Position numbers and translations under genes: made by a program. From Petrolisthes cinctipes (lineage: Eukaryota; Arthropoda; Malacostraca; Decapoda; Porcellanidae), in NCBI GenBank assembly GCA_033782935.1, contig JAWQEG010001346.1, positions 163,501-227,500 on the forward strand: a stretch of DNA of 64,000 nt, read 5' to 3'. The notes below the pieces were generated by a model. It searched no databases and had not been told where the DNA came from. It worked only from the letters and a program-made list of their open reading frames with translations. Of this stretch, positions 13,101 to 23,327 are shown piece by piece; the first letter of the stretch is position 1, and each line of letters begins with the position of its first letter.

Positions 13101-15980
13101 GTTAAGGTGAGGGTTTGATGGGGATGGGAAAAGAGAGGATTGTGGAGGTGGTTGGTTGAAATGAATGGAAATGAGGGCTTGATGGGAAACAGAAAAGAGA
13201 AGAGGGTGTTGGCTGGCTAAAGTGAGGGGAGATTTGGAAGTGAGGGTTTGGAGGTGGTGGTTGGCTGAAGTGAGGGGAGGTGTATACTGGAGATGAATGG
13301 AGTTGAGCATCTGACTAAAGCTATACTACACCCTTCATTACAGTAAACAAGGCTCTCACTCACCCACTCACTCCCTCATCCACGAATACATTCATTCTCT
13401 CACCCACCAACTCACTCGGGTCACACCATATCGCTCACTCATGCATCCATAATCCCTATGTACTGTACTGTACTGTACAATCACTCAAAACTGACAAAAA
13501 GTACACAAACCAACTCAAGACAACACAAGTCACAATACTGGTCTGTACTCACTTATTCATCCACCCACTCACACACACACACTGACTGACCTTCAACCTT
13601 GGTGTCACGGTTGGTCTTCCTGGGTCCCTTCGTGTTAGTGTGGTCTCGGTACTGGTCTGTGGTGATTACAAGTGGTCACACAAGGTAACATCATGAGGTA
13701 AAATACTGTAGGTCAAACACAATACTTTACATCATTATTAACGGAAAATCAGCTCTTGTTCATGACTTTGAGGATTACTACTACGAGCTTGCACAATATT
13801 GAAGGGAACTGATTGCTACCAACTATGATGAGAAACAGCCAATTTAAGTGCAAAGTCGGGAACCTGTTTTGTGACAGACAGTGAAGGAACCAGTAGCCTC
13901 TAATTTGCCAACAACAGACTATCCCTTCACATGTGTCAAGATTGGGTATATATTATCAATTGAACAATATAATAGATGGACTTATATTATGACTTACACT
14001 TTTTGTAATCTTTTTCCCACTGGCTCTGGTGAGTTGGTACTGTGAGAAAAAAAGAAAGGCATTGCAATTAAACAAAATAACATAATAAAGTCAAAGTGAT
14101 TTACAGAAGGCTTTGAATTGGTTAATTATGTCCAGGAGTTCTGCAACAGGTGAATGCAAGTGAGCCATGAGGGTGAATCTCATGAACAAAAATTAGAGAG
14201 ACCAACAGCGCTATTTTCACTTCTCTTTTTCTAGGCCATTTTATTGGAAGGTGTTACAGGATTAATGACTTTGACTGTACAGAACAGCTTTGGCCACATA
14301 GAACAGACACCAAACAATTCAAACAGTGTCTCATCCTACCTTGCGCTTCTTGAGGGCCTTTTTTTGTGTGTGTGCGTGTGTGTGTGTGTGAGAGATAATG
14401 TGTGCACGTGAGATAAAAGAGGATCTGTAATGTTGAGCAATGGAGGGAATTGGGCAGCTGTAATTTCAGGGGACCTCAAGCATTTCCTTGGTTTAACTGG
14501 TAGTCTGTCTCTTATCTGTGTGGGAGAGTACATGAGACAACTGGCAAAGGGTTTTTCCCACATGCTGACAATCTCTTTAATATTACTACCTTTTTTTAAA
14601 TGTATAACTTTGCCCCAGACAAATGTAAATCATCTACAGTAGACCATTGGCATAACACAGTACAGTATAGTATATACTTGTTTCCGCCACTCCACACTGA
14701 GACTCATCACAACACCCTACAGACCATACAGAATAAAGCCCTAAAGATAATCACAGGCTGCACAGCTACCACACCTACAGACCACTTACACCATGAAACC
14801 AAAGTCCTCAAAATCAAGGACCATCTTGACATGAGAGGCACACAAACACTTGCTGCAGCCTCCACAAACCCACTACACTACATGCCAAGGAACATCAAAA
14901 CAACACCCAGTACACGATACCACACACAAATACTATCATCTCTTACACCCTGCCCACCCCAAACCAGTCTCCAGAAACACATCCATACTCAAATCACTCA
15001 TCAGTCAATCCAAACACTCAAAAACAACACACAGCTGCATGCACAACCTCCTGACATCCACCCATCTGAATCCTCCCTTCCCCATGAGGACAGAGTCCAC
15101 CTGGCCAGGCTACGGTGTGGCCACCACCCGGCCCTTCTGACATATCAGAAGAAGCTGGATGGAGCCATTGTAGATACCTGTCCAGGATGCAACACAGCAC
15201 CTCATTATGGAAGACTGCAATGCACACAACCACACTCCATACACTCTCTGAGGGCACTGTGGGAGAGCCCGGTTCAGCCATGGCCTTCCTCAGGAGCTTG
15301 GGGCTGTTCGGCCAGACAGCTTGAGGAACTTCAACAACAACAACACTCAGTCCCTCATTGAAGTCCACCAAATGTATTGCTAGACTTTTGTTATTCATTA
15401 CCATACAGGCTAAGTGGTCTACTGGGTCTGTGTTAAAGCATAAAATAGAGTAGGCCCTCAACATAACAACATAGATCACTTCATCTGTAGCCTATGGAAA
15501 CAAATAACAAAAGCCTGGGAAAACATTTGGTAGATTTCAATGAGCAATTCAATGATGGAATGAGTGTAAAATGAATGGTGGATACAAGTAATTATTTTCA
15601 TTATATCAAGGGTATACTGAACCACTTAAACTAAACAATTCCTAACATCTTACTGTAGTAGTATAAATGGATCATCACCAAATTATTTTACATGCCACTG
15701 GAAAACTTTTTATCTCAGGGTTTAGGAAATTTATGTACAGAAGTTGATCAAATGGCAACAGAGGGTTAATGATTCCACCAAACTCTGCTAAACAATAGGT
15801 CTGCTGGTCATATACCAAGACACTTATAGTCCCTTTCCTGGAATAGTTTGACAGAATCAGAAATCTTTCAATTTGCCCACAATAAATTAACGTATGAAAA
15901 AAATAAAGCAAGTAATAATTACCACTAGCAGCCTGGACAGCTACTAGCACCCCTAAAATGAGTAGTAGTATTGGCTTCAT
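4163..15980 (-). CDS. ALP: alkaline phosphatase, complete, 14 exons, 536 aa
   Basis: Exons: 15980-15923, 14039-13998, 13656-13591, 13079-12932, 12723-12654, 12160-11987, 10802-10717, 8792-8687, 8308-8107, 7123-6992, 6323-6132, 5313-5194, 4926-4782, 4232-4163. They total 1611 nt with all phases matching and GT-AG borders. The start [19 protein letters not shown] is a clean signal peptide. Family landmarks appear in order: [10 protein letters not shown] (metal Asp), VTDSAASAT (nucleophile Ser, about residue 139), [13 protein letters not shown], then the catalytic Arg codon split by intron 7, [52 protein letters not shown], and [14 protein letters not shown]. The enzyme hydrolyses phosphomonoesters using two zinc and one magnesium ions, outside the cell or at its surface. 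The C-terminus stops about 16 residues after AACVGDG with no hydrophobic GPI-anchor signal, so this isoform looks soluble and secreted. Introns are loaded with transposons. Confidence 0.95.
4553..4778. mobile_element. Tc1/mariner-like MITE, TA-flanked, in last intron of ALP
   Basis: Both ends begin CAGTCGGCGGCAA and match over about 26 bp (three mismatches) in inverted orientation. TA dinucleotides flank them at 4551-4552 and 4779-4780, and CAGT ends plus TA are typical of Tc1/mariner elements. It is 226 bp with no transposase ORF. On the gene's strand the element starts one base after the exon-13 end, so the 5' splice site GTACAG is formed by one genomic G, the TA target site and the element's first bases. 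Confidence 0.75.
5046..5160. repeat. palindromic MITE copy (GGAGGAATCAGTAG family)
   Basis: The left half reads ggaggctacaaattcttcaaaacc and the right half gcatagtttggaggaatcag, forming an imperfect hairpin. The same unit recurs about 15 times in the window. It lies in ALP intron 12. Confidence 0.55.
6420..6610 (+). mobile_element. fragment of the window's non-LTR retrotransposon (linker between EN and RT)
   Basis: The translation contains [38 protein letters not shown] and EDGV, nearly identical to the 28.7-28.87 kb part of the large retrotransposon ORF. The fragment is about 190 bp, is cut at both ends and lies antisense in ALP intron 10. It is a dead piece of the family, not an exon. Confidence 0.8.
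6785..6955. repeat. 31-bp minisatellite
   Basis: About six tandem units of the form tgtgagaatgaatgtatatg plus agtgcacttt, the outer units degenerate. It lies in ALP intron 10. The open frames on both strands here are translations of the repeat. Confidence 0.8.
7480..7650. repeat. dispersed repeat (ACATTTGGTGGTCTTCAATG family), copy 1
   Basis: It shares the phrases acccagtagatcattta, acatttggtggtcttcaatg and gatacaagtattta with copies at 15.35-15.61 and 44.4-44.5 kb. Related phrases occur in both orientations, suggesting a palindromic MITE. It lies in ALP intron 9. Confidence 0.5.
9379..9939. repeat. near-perfect 561-bp palindrome flanked by TA
   Basis: The left arm (from 9379, starting GTATTGTCCAATTAAC) and the right arm (ending at 9939) are almost identical inverted copies of about 265 bp. 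The centre is near 9640-9665, where the right arm has about 10 extra bases. TA lies at 9377-9378 and 9940-9941. Each arm encodes the same peptide on opposite strands (phrases [20 protein letters not shown] and [13 protein letters not shown]), so those frames are shadows of the palindrome. An inner TACAGTCGCG motif in each arm resembles Tc1-type ends. Confidence 0.85.
10020..10440 (-). CDS. MADF-domain protein fragment of the Harbinger-like transposon
   Basis: The open frame runs without a stop from about 10440 to 10020. It contains [84 protein letters not shown] and SFLND. This is the full pattern of a MADF (Myb/SANT-like) DNA-binding domain: an LY/LW entry, the YKNRDKR loop, a VKKKIDSLR helix, and a W-F-x-x-L-x-FL exit. 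In Harbinger elements such proteins help the transposase bind DNA. No ATG was found at the 5' end and residues after FLND are not recognisable, so this is probably a partial or decayed gene. The codons lie inside ALP intron 7 on the same strand as ALP. Confidence 0.7.
10894..11534. mobile_element. 641-bp non-autonomous DNA transposon with TTA duplication (PIF/Harbinger-like)
   Basis: Long inverted ends of about 70 bp: the left starts AGCGGCTATCACACGG, the right (complement) AGCCGGTATCACACGG. Both continue into a GACATCGTGTCGTACGACAC block and then TTTTCGACGACATGTCG. TTA lies at 10891-10893 and 11535-11537, a 3-bp duplication typical of PIF/Harbinger. No ORF. A TTAGG-like run (11309-11338) lies inside. 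It occupies ALP intron 6. Confidence 0.8.
11309..11338. repeat. short TTAGG-type telomere-like repeat
   Basis: Several near-perfect GGTTA units followed by ggttcggttcggtta, inside the 641-bp transposon. Confidence 0.75.
11600..11935. repeat. two adjacent palindromic MITE copies (GGAGGAATCAGTAG family)
   Basis: Copy one, about 11600-11715, runs from ccaattccttcaaattatac to aagtttggaggaatcaataa. Copy two, about 11835-11935, runs from actgattccttcaaactatg to atagtttggaggattcagta. Both fold back on themselves. The 117-aa open frame across them is a repeat translation. They lie in ALP intron 6. Confidence 0.65.
12415..12582. mobile_element. 168-bp Harbinger/ISL2EU-like MITE
   Basis: The inverted ends share TGTMCACACGAGCGG: left from 12420, right the complement of 12562-12576. 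The outer bases are aGGGCTG on the left and AGGCCTG on the right complement. The flanks are TTA and ATA, so no exact duplication remains. It lies in ALP intron 5. Confidence 0.6.
14670..15345 (+). mobile_element. 5'-truncated non-LTR retrotransposon 3' end, copy 1
   Basis: The ORF includes [54 protein letters not shown] and CPGCNTAPH. That is the C-terminal tail of a non-LTR reverse transcriptase polyprotein, ending in a Cys/His motif, with a 3' (AAC)n tail. The 56.1-56.75 kb copy is nearly identical, but this copy has two short deletions after CPGCNTAPH that break the frame, so it is dead. It lies antisense in ALP intron 1. I did not find a clear target-site duplication. Confidence 0.8.
15350..15610. 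repeat. dispersed repeat (ACATTTGGT...TTCAATG family), copy 2
   Basis: It contains phrases shared with 7480-7650 and 44.4-44.5 kb: caaataacaaaagcctggga, aaacatttggtagatttcaatg and gtggatacaagtaatta. An inverted partner (aatgtattgctagactttt, taccatacag) sits at its left, suggesting a foldback. Confidence 0.5.
15740..15900. repeat. palindromic MITE copy, diverged
   Basis: Halves: gattccaccaaactctgcta and tggaatagtttgacagaatc, in the same layout as the GGAGGAATCAG family. It lies in ALP intron 1 next to the signal-peptide exon. Confidence 0.4.
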
Positions 15981-17054
15981 GGTATTAGTGGGGACAGTAG
16001 TCGTGGTGATGGTGGAGGTGGGAGTGGTGATGTTCCAGATGCAAACCTTGCCACGGCACACAGATTATATAGGTAACGCAGTGGTGGGAGTGGTGGAAGA
16101 ACTGGTGAAGGGGTTGGTGGGTGTGGAGGGGATGTTCTGGGGGTTAGGTGTTATGGAGGGGATGGAAGTACTGGGGGTGATGGTGGGGGTAGAGAATGGG
16201 GACGATAATGGGGAGGGGAGACTGGGAGAGAATGGAAGTGTAGTTGGTAGGATAAGTTGCCATAGTTATTTATGTTTTTTAATTTTCTGTTTTGCTGAAT
16301 GGTTTGGAGGCTTCCATAGTCACCATCACCACCTCCAATTCTTTTTCCAGTTTCAATATCATGTACAAACTTTGATATTTTCTGTGACCCATAACCATTG
16401 TCAAATCTCCACACCTAGCAGTATGTGTCAATCAATATCAATCATTTTTTTTACATATACAGAGTACGATGAGGTTGCATCAGATTGACTCACAAATGGT
16501 AAGTAACACTGGTGAGGTAATCTTCAGCCAATTACCATCTGTATGATGATGTCTGTACAGTTCCTCACAAAGGGACTAATGGGATGAAGAAAGTACGAGT
16601 AGTGTAGTAAATGCACCAATAAACAAATTTGACTATTATGCACTAGGATAGAACATAAGTACACCATAAATTAGACTGGTTACATTCATTGGAATAGAAG
16701 GGAATATGTTTGCTCTTCAGTGTACTGTAAACTTCTTTTTGATAATCCTAGGAACAGACTAAAAAATAAAGAACTTTACTTGGTCATTACATAACTTGAT
16801 TCTGATAAACTAAATCTGATTAGAAGAGTACAGTATAAAAGACAAGTCACAGCATCATATGAAGGTCATGTAGAGCACATGTCTCTTCCCACCTCAATAC
16901 ACCATCATCATCATTTATTCATCATCTTTATTCCTCTACATCACCCATTATTATTGTAAAGTATCATTATGGATTGTAAATATCATTGTCAGTCTTCATA
17001 GCCTACTGCATGTCTACATTACATCCCTCCACATGGGGATTACTCTGTCATATT

Positions 17055-17290
17055 GAATGAATGAATAGGAGAGGAAAAAAGACTGTCCTTGGCAAGAAAG
17101 ACCTTATGGTCTAGCACAAAAGTAAAATAGACAGAGAAGGCCAGCATGAAATAAAGAACAGTAGGAAAGGAGAGACAGTAGAAGAGAGGAAATGGATTAG
17201 CTTGGGTCTGAGAGGGGAACAAAACAATTAAATGTATTGTTCACATTGCTGCAAGGTGCTAGAGCTGGGAACCTTGGACATATAAAAATC
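17055..17290 (+). repeat. SINE-like dispersed repeat, diverged copy
   Basis: It follows the order of the 51.1-kb copy: ggccagcatgaaataaag, ggaaaggagagacag, ttgggtctgagagggg, then attgttcacattgctgcaag. No coding capacity. Confidence 0.5.
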
Positions 17291-17789
17291 ATCTGGTGTG
17301 CACTATAAAAAAAAGCAATATATACATGTAAAAACATGTATTGTCTTCATATGGGTAAAACTGGTTAGCATTAAGATAAGATTGCCTTTGAATCATATAC
17401 TTAACCTTGAGAATACACAAAATAGGAAAAATAAAGTTAACCAATGATAAAGTAGAATAGTCAGGTGGTTCAATTCCCTCTGTTGTTCGCTCCTCAGCCC
17501 TTTCTGCTTCTTGACAATCATTCCCCAGATACAATATGACTTGTGTGTATAGCATCCTTGTCCTTCAGCATGGTGGTGGGTGTATATACTGTACAGTACA
17601 TCATATCCTGTAAAAAATATTGAAGATGTGAGGCAAGGTAATATATCACAGTCTGTGTATAAGTAAAAACTAACAAAATCAATGTATGCTACTGTAAAAT
17701 AAGTAAAATTAACAAATATATGCTACTGTATGGAGACCTGTTTAATTACATGTAAACTATTAGATTCAGGTAAATATCATATACCATCT

Positions 17790-18590
17790 TCACTACTCGG
17801 ATCTTAATTATGACATCTTCACTACGGTACCATACATATATATCAATACAATAATATCACAAACATCATATACCATCATTATCTATCAAGCATATTCACC
17901 ATATCTTCACTACCTAAGGTGTCAATAATCTTATGGCAAATATTTTAGCCAACTATCTTCACTAACTACAGACAAACATGTTCTCTATTTAGCTAACCAT
18001 CTTCATTGCCTTTCCTTTAGTATTATTACACAACCTCACTACTGTACTAACAACATATCTTCACTAACCTCTTAAACATATTTAGTGTCCCCAACACATT
18101 TTCTATACCTTCCACACATCTGCACTACTTTTCTCCCCTCCCCCTCCCACACATCTTCACTACTCCCCACATATCTTATCTACTTCCCACACACCTTCAC
18201 TACCCACTAGCCTATATTTCTTCACTACTTACCACACATTTCCACAACCCACTACACATCTTCACTACCCATTACACATTTTCATAGCACAACACATCTT
18301 CACTACCCTATGCACCACACTTCATTCCACAATTAATCTTCACTTTATTGCAAAACAAAACATCTTACACTACCCACAACACATCTTCACTATCTACCAA
18401 ACATCTTTACAACCCTCCAAACATCTTCACTGTCCACAATGCATCTTCACTATAATACCCTCCATGTATTTTTTTCTTTTTCACAACAAAACATTTTCAC
18501 TACTCACAATACATCATTACTACCCACAAAATATCTCCACTACCATACACACACCTTTACTATCCTCCAAACATCTTCACTAGCCTCAAT
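17790..18590. repeat. degenerate CTTCACTA-rich tract leading into the minisatellite
   Basis: Loose, irregular repeats of acatcttcactaccc grow more regular toward 18590. It looks like an older, decayed part of the array that follows. No gene seen. Confidence 0.6.
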
Positions 18591-19480
18591 ACACCATTAT
18601 TGCATAAAAAACATCTTCACTACCTTCCAAACATCTCCACTATTCTCCAACCATTTTCATTACCTTCCAAACATATCCACTATTCTACAAACATCTTCAT
18701 TACCTTCCAAACATCTCCACTATTCTCCAAACATCTCCACTATTCTCCAACCATCTTCATTACCTTCCAAACATCTCCACTACCTTCCAAACACCTCCAC
18801 TATTCTCCAACCATCTCCACTACCTTCCAAACATCACCATTACCTTCCAAACATCTCCACTATTCTCCAACCATCTTCATTACCTTCCAAACATCTCCAC
18901 TATTCTCCAACCATCTTCATTACCTTCCAAACATCTCCACTATTCTTCAACCATCTTCATTACCTTCCAAACATCACCACTACCTTCCAAACATCTCCAC
19001 TATTCTCCAACCATCTTCATTATCTTCCAAACATCTCCACTATTCTCCAACCATCTCCAATACCTTCCAAACATCTCCACTATTCTCCAACCATCTTCAT
19101 TACCTTCCAAACATCTCCACTATTCTCCAACCATCTTCATTACCTTCCAAACATCTCCACTATCCTCTAAACATCTTCACTACCGTCCAAACATCTCCAC
19201 TACCTTACAAACATCTTCATTACCTTCCAAACATCTCCACTATCCTCTAAACATCTTCATTACCTTCCAAACATCTCCACTATCCTCTAAACATCTTCAT
19301 TACCTTCCAAACATCTCCACTATCCTCTAAACATCTTCATTACCTTCTAAACATCTCCACTACCTTCCAAACATCTCCACTATCCTCTAAACATCTTCAT
19401 TACCTTCCAAACATCTCCACTATCCTCTAAACATCTTCATTATCTTCCAAACATCTCCACTATCCTCTAAACATCTTCAC
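18590..19480. repeat. 20-bp minisatellite with 40-bp higher-order unit
   Basis: About 45 tandem copies of ACATCTCCACTACCTTCCAA and its variants (ACATCTCCACTATTCTCCAA, CCATCTTCATTACCTTCCAA), often alternating in 40-bp pairs. Near the right end a CTATCCTCTAAACATCTTCA variant has spread. Two overlapping long open frames in different phases are the expected result of a 20-bp unit without stops, and are not genes. The units abut with no spacers, so this is not CRISPR. Confidence 0.95.
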
Positions 19481-19574
19481 TATAGCCCTAATCTGAAGAC
19501 GTAAAATAATCGAGTCCAAAAAAATTTCCTCCACCTTGGTCTTGGGGAAATGGAGGAATCCCTGACAACCTGAT

Positions 19575-19845
19575 AAGAGTAAATTTGACCCTCGGATGAA
19601 GGACGAGGGAAAAAATGAATGACGAGGGAAAAACTGAAGGACGAGGGAAAAACTGAAGGACGAGGGAAAAAGCTGAAGGACGAGGGAAAAAAATGAAGGA
19701 CGAGGGAAAAATCAGTTCAAATAATGGAGTAAATTTGACCCTAGGATGAAGGACGAGGGAAAAATCAGTTCAAAAAATGGAGTAAATATGACCCTAGGAT
19801 GAAGGATGAAGGAAAAATAAATTCAAATAATGATGGAGTAAATGT
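19575..19845. repeat. 19-20 bp minisatellite (TGAAGGACGAGGGAAAAA)
   Basis: Seven or more copies of tgaaggacgagggaaaaa. The right part shows a longer unit, also containing gagtaaatttgaccctagga, repeated two to three times. Confidence 0.85.
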
Positions 19846-20399
19846 CCTTCATCATCAAATCACAGTATTAGGTTATAAATTTCAAGTTAATTAATGACCT
19901 CTTCCTCCCCTTGTGTTTTGGGTTCACTAGTTGTATGTATGTATTAATTACTCAGAGGTTAAAATCACCTTAGTAATTACAAATGAGGAAAATATACTAA
20001 CTTTCATTTCGACTTTCCTCTCCTTCCCAGTCCGACATTTTGGATTTTATCTTTTCCTTTACAATGCCGTAAAATACTCATAGTTCTAGTTTAATTCTTA
20101 CCCCAAAAATGTACAAATATATAAAATGTCATGCAGTATACAAAATTATGTGCTAGAACATTTATTTGAGCTCATTAAGAAGTTATATTATGACAGCTGG
20201 ACCTGGAGTGAGAGCGGCCATTTTCTTCCCGGACCCCGGTTCACACATTCCACTTATATTTTATTATTTTTTATACTAACTTTACTAATATACTGTTTTC
20301 ACACATTTAATTATGCTCTTTAAATTTAAAAATATATAAGAAAACGTATTTCAAGTTATTAAGCTAGTTTTTCACTTTACACTCGAGATGAAACTTGTT

Positions 20400-20640
20400 A
20401 CGTCGTGTTCCCACCACGTGGTTCCCACGTCGTGTTCCCCAGTTCCAGAGTGACTACAAATTCACAGACTTCAGAGAATCACGACGTGTTACATCACCAT
20501 CTTTATTTCTCTGGATTATCTGGAATAACAAAGGAGGCAACACCCCAAAGACATTATAGATATTATATAAGTACTATAGCTGCCATTTGGAGTTATACAA
20601 CAGCAAATTGACTACAAAAGAGCGAGAAAATCCCGCAACA
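20400..20640 (+). promoter_or_regulatory. presumed 5' flank/UTR of the winged-helix gene
   Basis: A short direct repeat of cacgtcgtgttcccc or cgtcgtgttcccac at about 20401-20440 overlaps an E-box CACGTG. No TATA box could be placed with confidence. The ATG at 20648 sits in ACAACATGG, a good eukaryotic start context. Confidence 0.3.
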
Positions 20641-20647
20641 ATACAAC

Positions 20648-22060
20648 ATGGAGTCCATAAGCAGATCAACGTTTCGGAATGATGAGGGTCGTGATGGATT
20701 CATTGAATTTATGAGCAACCACTGTGAAATCACCGACAGCCCTGATGACAGGATCAAGAAAAGTAAACTCATTTCCTACTACACCGCCTTCTGCTGCAGT
20801 CAAGAGTTCCCGGTAATCTCCCAGATCTGTATGGGCAGATATCTGTCCAGGGTCGGGGTGTGGAGAGGTGCCAGGGAGGGAGGAAGGAATGGACAACGGT
20901 CGGTCTACCTTGGCTTGAAGTATCACCCCTGTGGTGTACTTAGAGGTCAAAATTCAAGAGACATTATCATGATGAGAATAAGGGAACCGGCAATGAACAG
21001 AATCAAGAAAACGCCAGGATACAAGGGCAAGGAAGATTTAAGACGTTTCTTGTCACAGAACTACGAGCTGACTGGGGATATGGACGATATGATCAACACG
21101 GAACATTTGTACGTTCACTACAAACAGTTTTGTGCAGATTATGGCTGTCTCGTCCTCTCCAAACAAAGCGTTGGCAGTTTCCTGAGCAGGAAAATGAATG
21201 TGCGGTCAGTTACTCTTAATGGGGTACCCAACATCCCAAACAGGGGTAAGCTACGTTTTGCCTATGCTGGACTGAAACTTGTGTTCCAATCAATGTCCAG
21301 CTCTGCCTCACCCCTGCCACAGTCAGAGTTAGATGTCAATCAGCTTGATGGTGAAGCGGAAGAGATTGTGGTGGAAGTGGACGTAATGAGTCTCTTGGAT
21401 CTACATTCAACGCCCCAGCTGCCAGACCTGTCCTTCCCTGCCTCTCCCCAGCAGTCCTCTGACTTGCCCTGCTCTGCTTCTTCCCAGCAGTCACACCTGT
21501 CCTGCCCTGCCTCTCCCCAGCAATCTGACCTGCCCTGCCCTGCCTCTCCCCATCAGTCCTCTGACCTGTCCTGCTCTGCCTCTCCCCATCAGTCCTCTGA
21601 CCTGTCCTGCCCTGCTTCTTCTCAACAGTCAGACCCGTCCTGCCCTGCCTCTTCCCATCAGTCCTCTGACCTGTCCTGCCCTACCTCTCCTCAGCAGTCC
21701 TCTGACCAGTCCTGCTCTGCCTCTCCCCAGCAGCAGTCTGCCCTACCTTGCCCTGCCTCTCCCCATCAGTCCTCTGACCAGTCCTGCCCTCTCTCTCCCC
21801 TACTGTTCCCTGATGTTGAGATGGAACCCATGGCCGTGGCCGAGGTGGACAAAATTTTGGATGATCTTGTGGCTGAGTTCTGTCCCACGACTCCCACCCC
21901 TCCTGTCCTACAACCCGTCGAGTCAACAATGACAGAGGTGACCGAGACTCAGACTGGGGCTGGGAGTGATTTGTTGGGTGATGACTGGGACTGGGATTAT
22001 ATATTCGGTGAAACAACTTCACAGTTTTCTATCTCTTCTCCCCTACTCCAACCGACCTGA
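20648..22060 (+). CDS. intronless 470-aa protein with two RFX/D5-type winged-helix-like domains, Ser/Pro/Cys/Gln repeat and acidic tail
   Basis: I do not recognise an orthologue. Residues about 17-92 and 129-213 are two copies of one ~80-residue module. Each has FMSNHCEIT or FLSQNYELT, then D-x-I, a YYTAFC or HYKQFC helix, a G-x-[YF]-LSR turn and a VYLGLK or AYAGLK strand. The order (E-x-T, Y-x-x-FC, G-x-x-LSR, R...Y-x-GLK) resembles the RFX DNA-binding domain and the C-terminal winged helix of poxvirus D5/P4-type primase-helicases, so DNA binding is inferred. Residues about 260-385 are ~10-12 copies of a CPASPQQSSDLS-like unit. The last ~80 residues are acidic (DDWDWDYIFGE), like an activation domain. 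No helicase or NTPase motif is present. A single exon with strong start context suggests a retrogene, a viral/transposon-derived gene or a domesticated regulator. Confidence 0.7.
   Translation: MESISRSTFRNDEGRDGFIEFMSNHCEITDSPDDRIKKSKLISYYTAFCCSQEFPVISQICMGRYLSRVGVWRGAREGGRNGQRSVYLGLKYHPCGVLRGQNSRDIIMMRIREPAMNRIKKTPGYKGKEDLRRFLSQNYELTGDMDDMINTEHLYVHYKQFCADYGCLVLSKQSVGSFLSRKMNVRSVTLNGVPNIPNRGKLRFAYAGLKLVFQSMSSSASPLPQSELDVNQLDGEAEEIVVEVDVMSLLDLHSTPQLPDLSFPASPQQSSDLPCSASSQQSHLSCPASPQQSDLPCPASPHQSSDLSCSASPHQSSDLSCPASSQQSDPSCPASSHQSSDLSCPTSPQQSSDQSCSASPQQQSALPCPASPHQSSDQSCPLSPLLFPDVEMEPMAVAEVDKILDDLVAEFCPTTPTPPVLQPVESTMTEVTETQTGAGSDLLGDDWDWDYIFGETTSQFSISSPLLQPT
21420..21800 (+). repeat. coding minisatellite, ~36-bp unit
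   Basis: Units of the form TCTGACCTGTCCTGCCCTGC plus CTCTCCCCAGCAGTCC, varying from 27 to 39 bp, always multiples of three, so the reading frame of the 470-aa protein survives. About 10-12 copies. Confidence 0.85.
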
Positions 22061-22112
22061 GGTTTTCGATCGCCAGTCAGGGTGATAAGTGAAAAAAAAC
22101 CCCGCTGGTCAA

Positions 22113-22138
22113 CAATGTGAAGCAAAATTGTCACATTG
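22113..22138. other. short stem-loop in the 3' UTR of the winged-helix gene
   Basis: CAATGTGA and TCACATTG form an 8-bp perfect stem around a 10-nt loop, 53 nt after the stop. It may be chance. Confidence 0.3.
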
Positions 22139-22599
22139 CTTAGCCTTAGCAGTATGATCTCCCTGACCCCAGTCAGCAGCTGCATTTACTGATACTTGGC
22201 AAAGAAAAAAAAGGGAGAGGAGAGCCACTACAATGAAGTCAAAGAAGAACTATATATTGGTGGAGACATGAGGTCAGGCTACTGGCAGGAATATGCAGGA
22301 ATGTACTTACAGATGAGAGGACCAGTGAGGCAGTCCTGGCTGTGTGCACGGTTGAGCTGACTGACTTCGCTTTTTGAAAATTTGAGCTGTAGATACAGTA
22401 GATTCCTTAAATTAAAAACAGCTTATGATGACGATTTAAAAATGTACTTTGTATAATATAAGTTTGTGTAATGTAATTTTGTAAAGGATATATTTGTTTG
22501 TTTTTCGTTTATGTACTATTAGAATTGTATTGTTTCGTTTAATTAATTCATTGAATATATTGTTTAACTAATTTTACTTTATTTAACCGGTAATGTATT

Positions 22600-23110
22600 T
22601 AAATATTTTATTGTACTTTGTAGATTGCTTTAATCCTTTAGTGTAATTTAATATATACAAGAATAATAAATATGTTTTCTTTTAAATTTTCCAACCATTA
22701 CTGCCAGACCTGTGGACCTGCCAGGTAGGCTTGATGTATAAAGCATGTAGGATCATGGATGAGTTAGCAATTAATACACAAGTCCAATACTATGCAAATT
22801 AAATTATATCAAGTGGGCCTATGAGGTTTTTAATAAGTATGCAGTATCTTTACTGAAGATGGTCACTAAATGCATTATGTATTTAATATATTTAATTATT
22901 TTATTGTGCTTTGTAGATTGCTTTTCTACTCTACTGTAATTCAATAAATATAAAAACAATAAATATTTCTTTTAATTCTTCCTACCATTCCTGCTGGTAA
23001 GCTTCATGTATAAAGCATGTGGGATCATGGATGAGTGATCAATACATAAATCCAATACTATGCAGATTAAACTATATCAACTATGTGGTGTTAAATAAGT
23101 AGGCTACTGT
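22600..23110. repeat. direct duplication of ~230-260 bp
   Basis: Two diverged copies, about 22600-22860 and 22885-23110. Both run from tattttattgt.ctttgtagattgctt through AATAAATAT and cttcatgtataaagcatgtg to gatcatggatgagt and ccaatactatgca. AATAAA hexamers in each copy could serve as poly(A) signals for the upstream gene. Confidence 0.7.
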
Positions 23111-23327
23111 ATACCAAGATCTTGCTGTATATAGGCATAATACAGTATGTTTCCTGAAGATAGTCATGGAGAGTGATGAAAATTTTAATGATGTCAACCG
23201 GAATGGATAAGCATAACTGAATAAGGATGACTAGGGGAAAAGCCAGAAGATAAGATACCTAAAGTACTACAAGATATTGAGGTTCTCAGGTCTGAATGGA
23301 CTCCTAAACCCTTTAGGTTATGAGACT

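Noticed and set aside
18439..19250. Two long overlapping plus-strand ORFs (243 and 216 aa)
   Set aside because: They are translations of the 20-bp minisatellite in two phases, with no start context or domain.
18590..19480. Possible CRISPR-like array
   Set aside because: Units abut without spacers, the unit is 20 bp and variants intergrade; this is a eukaryotic minisatellite.
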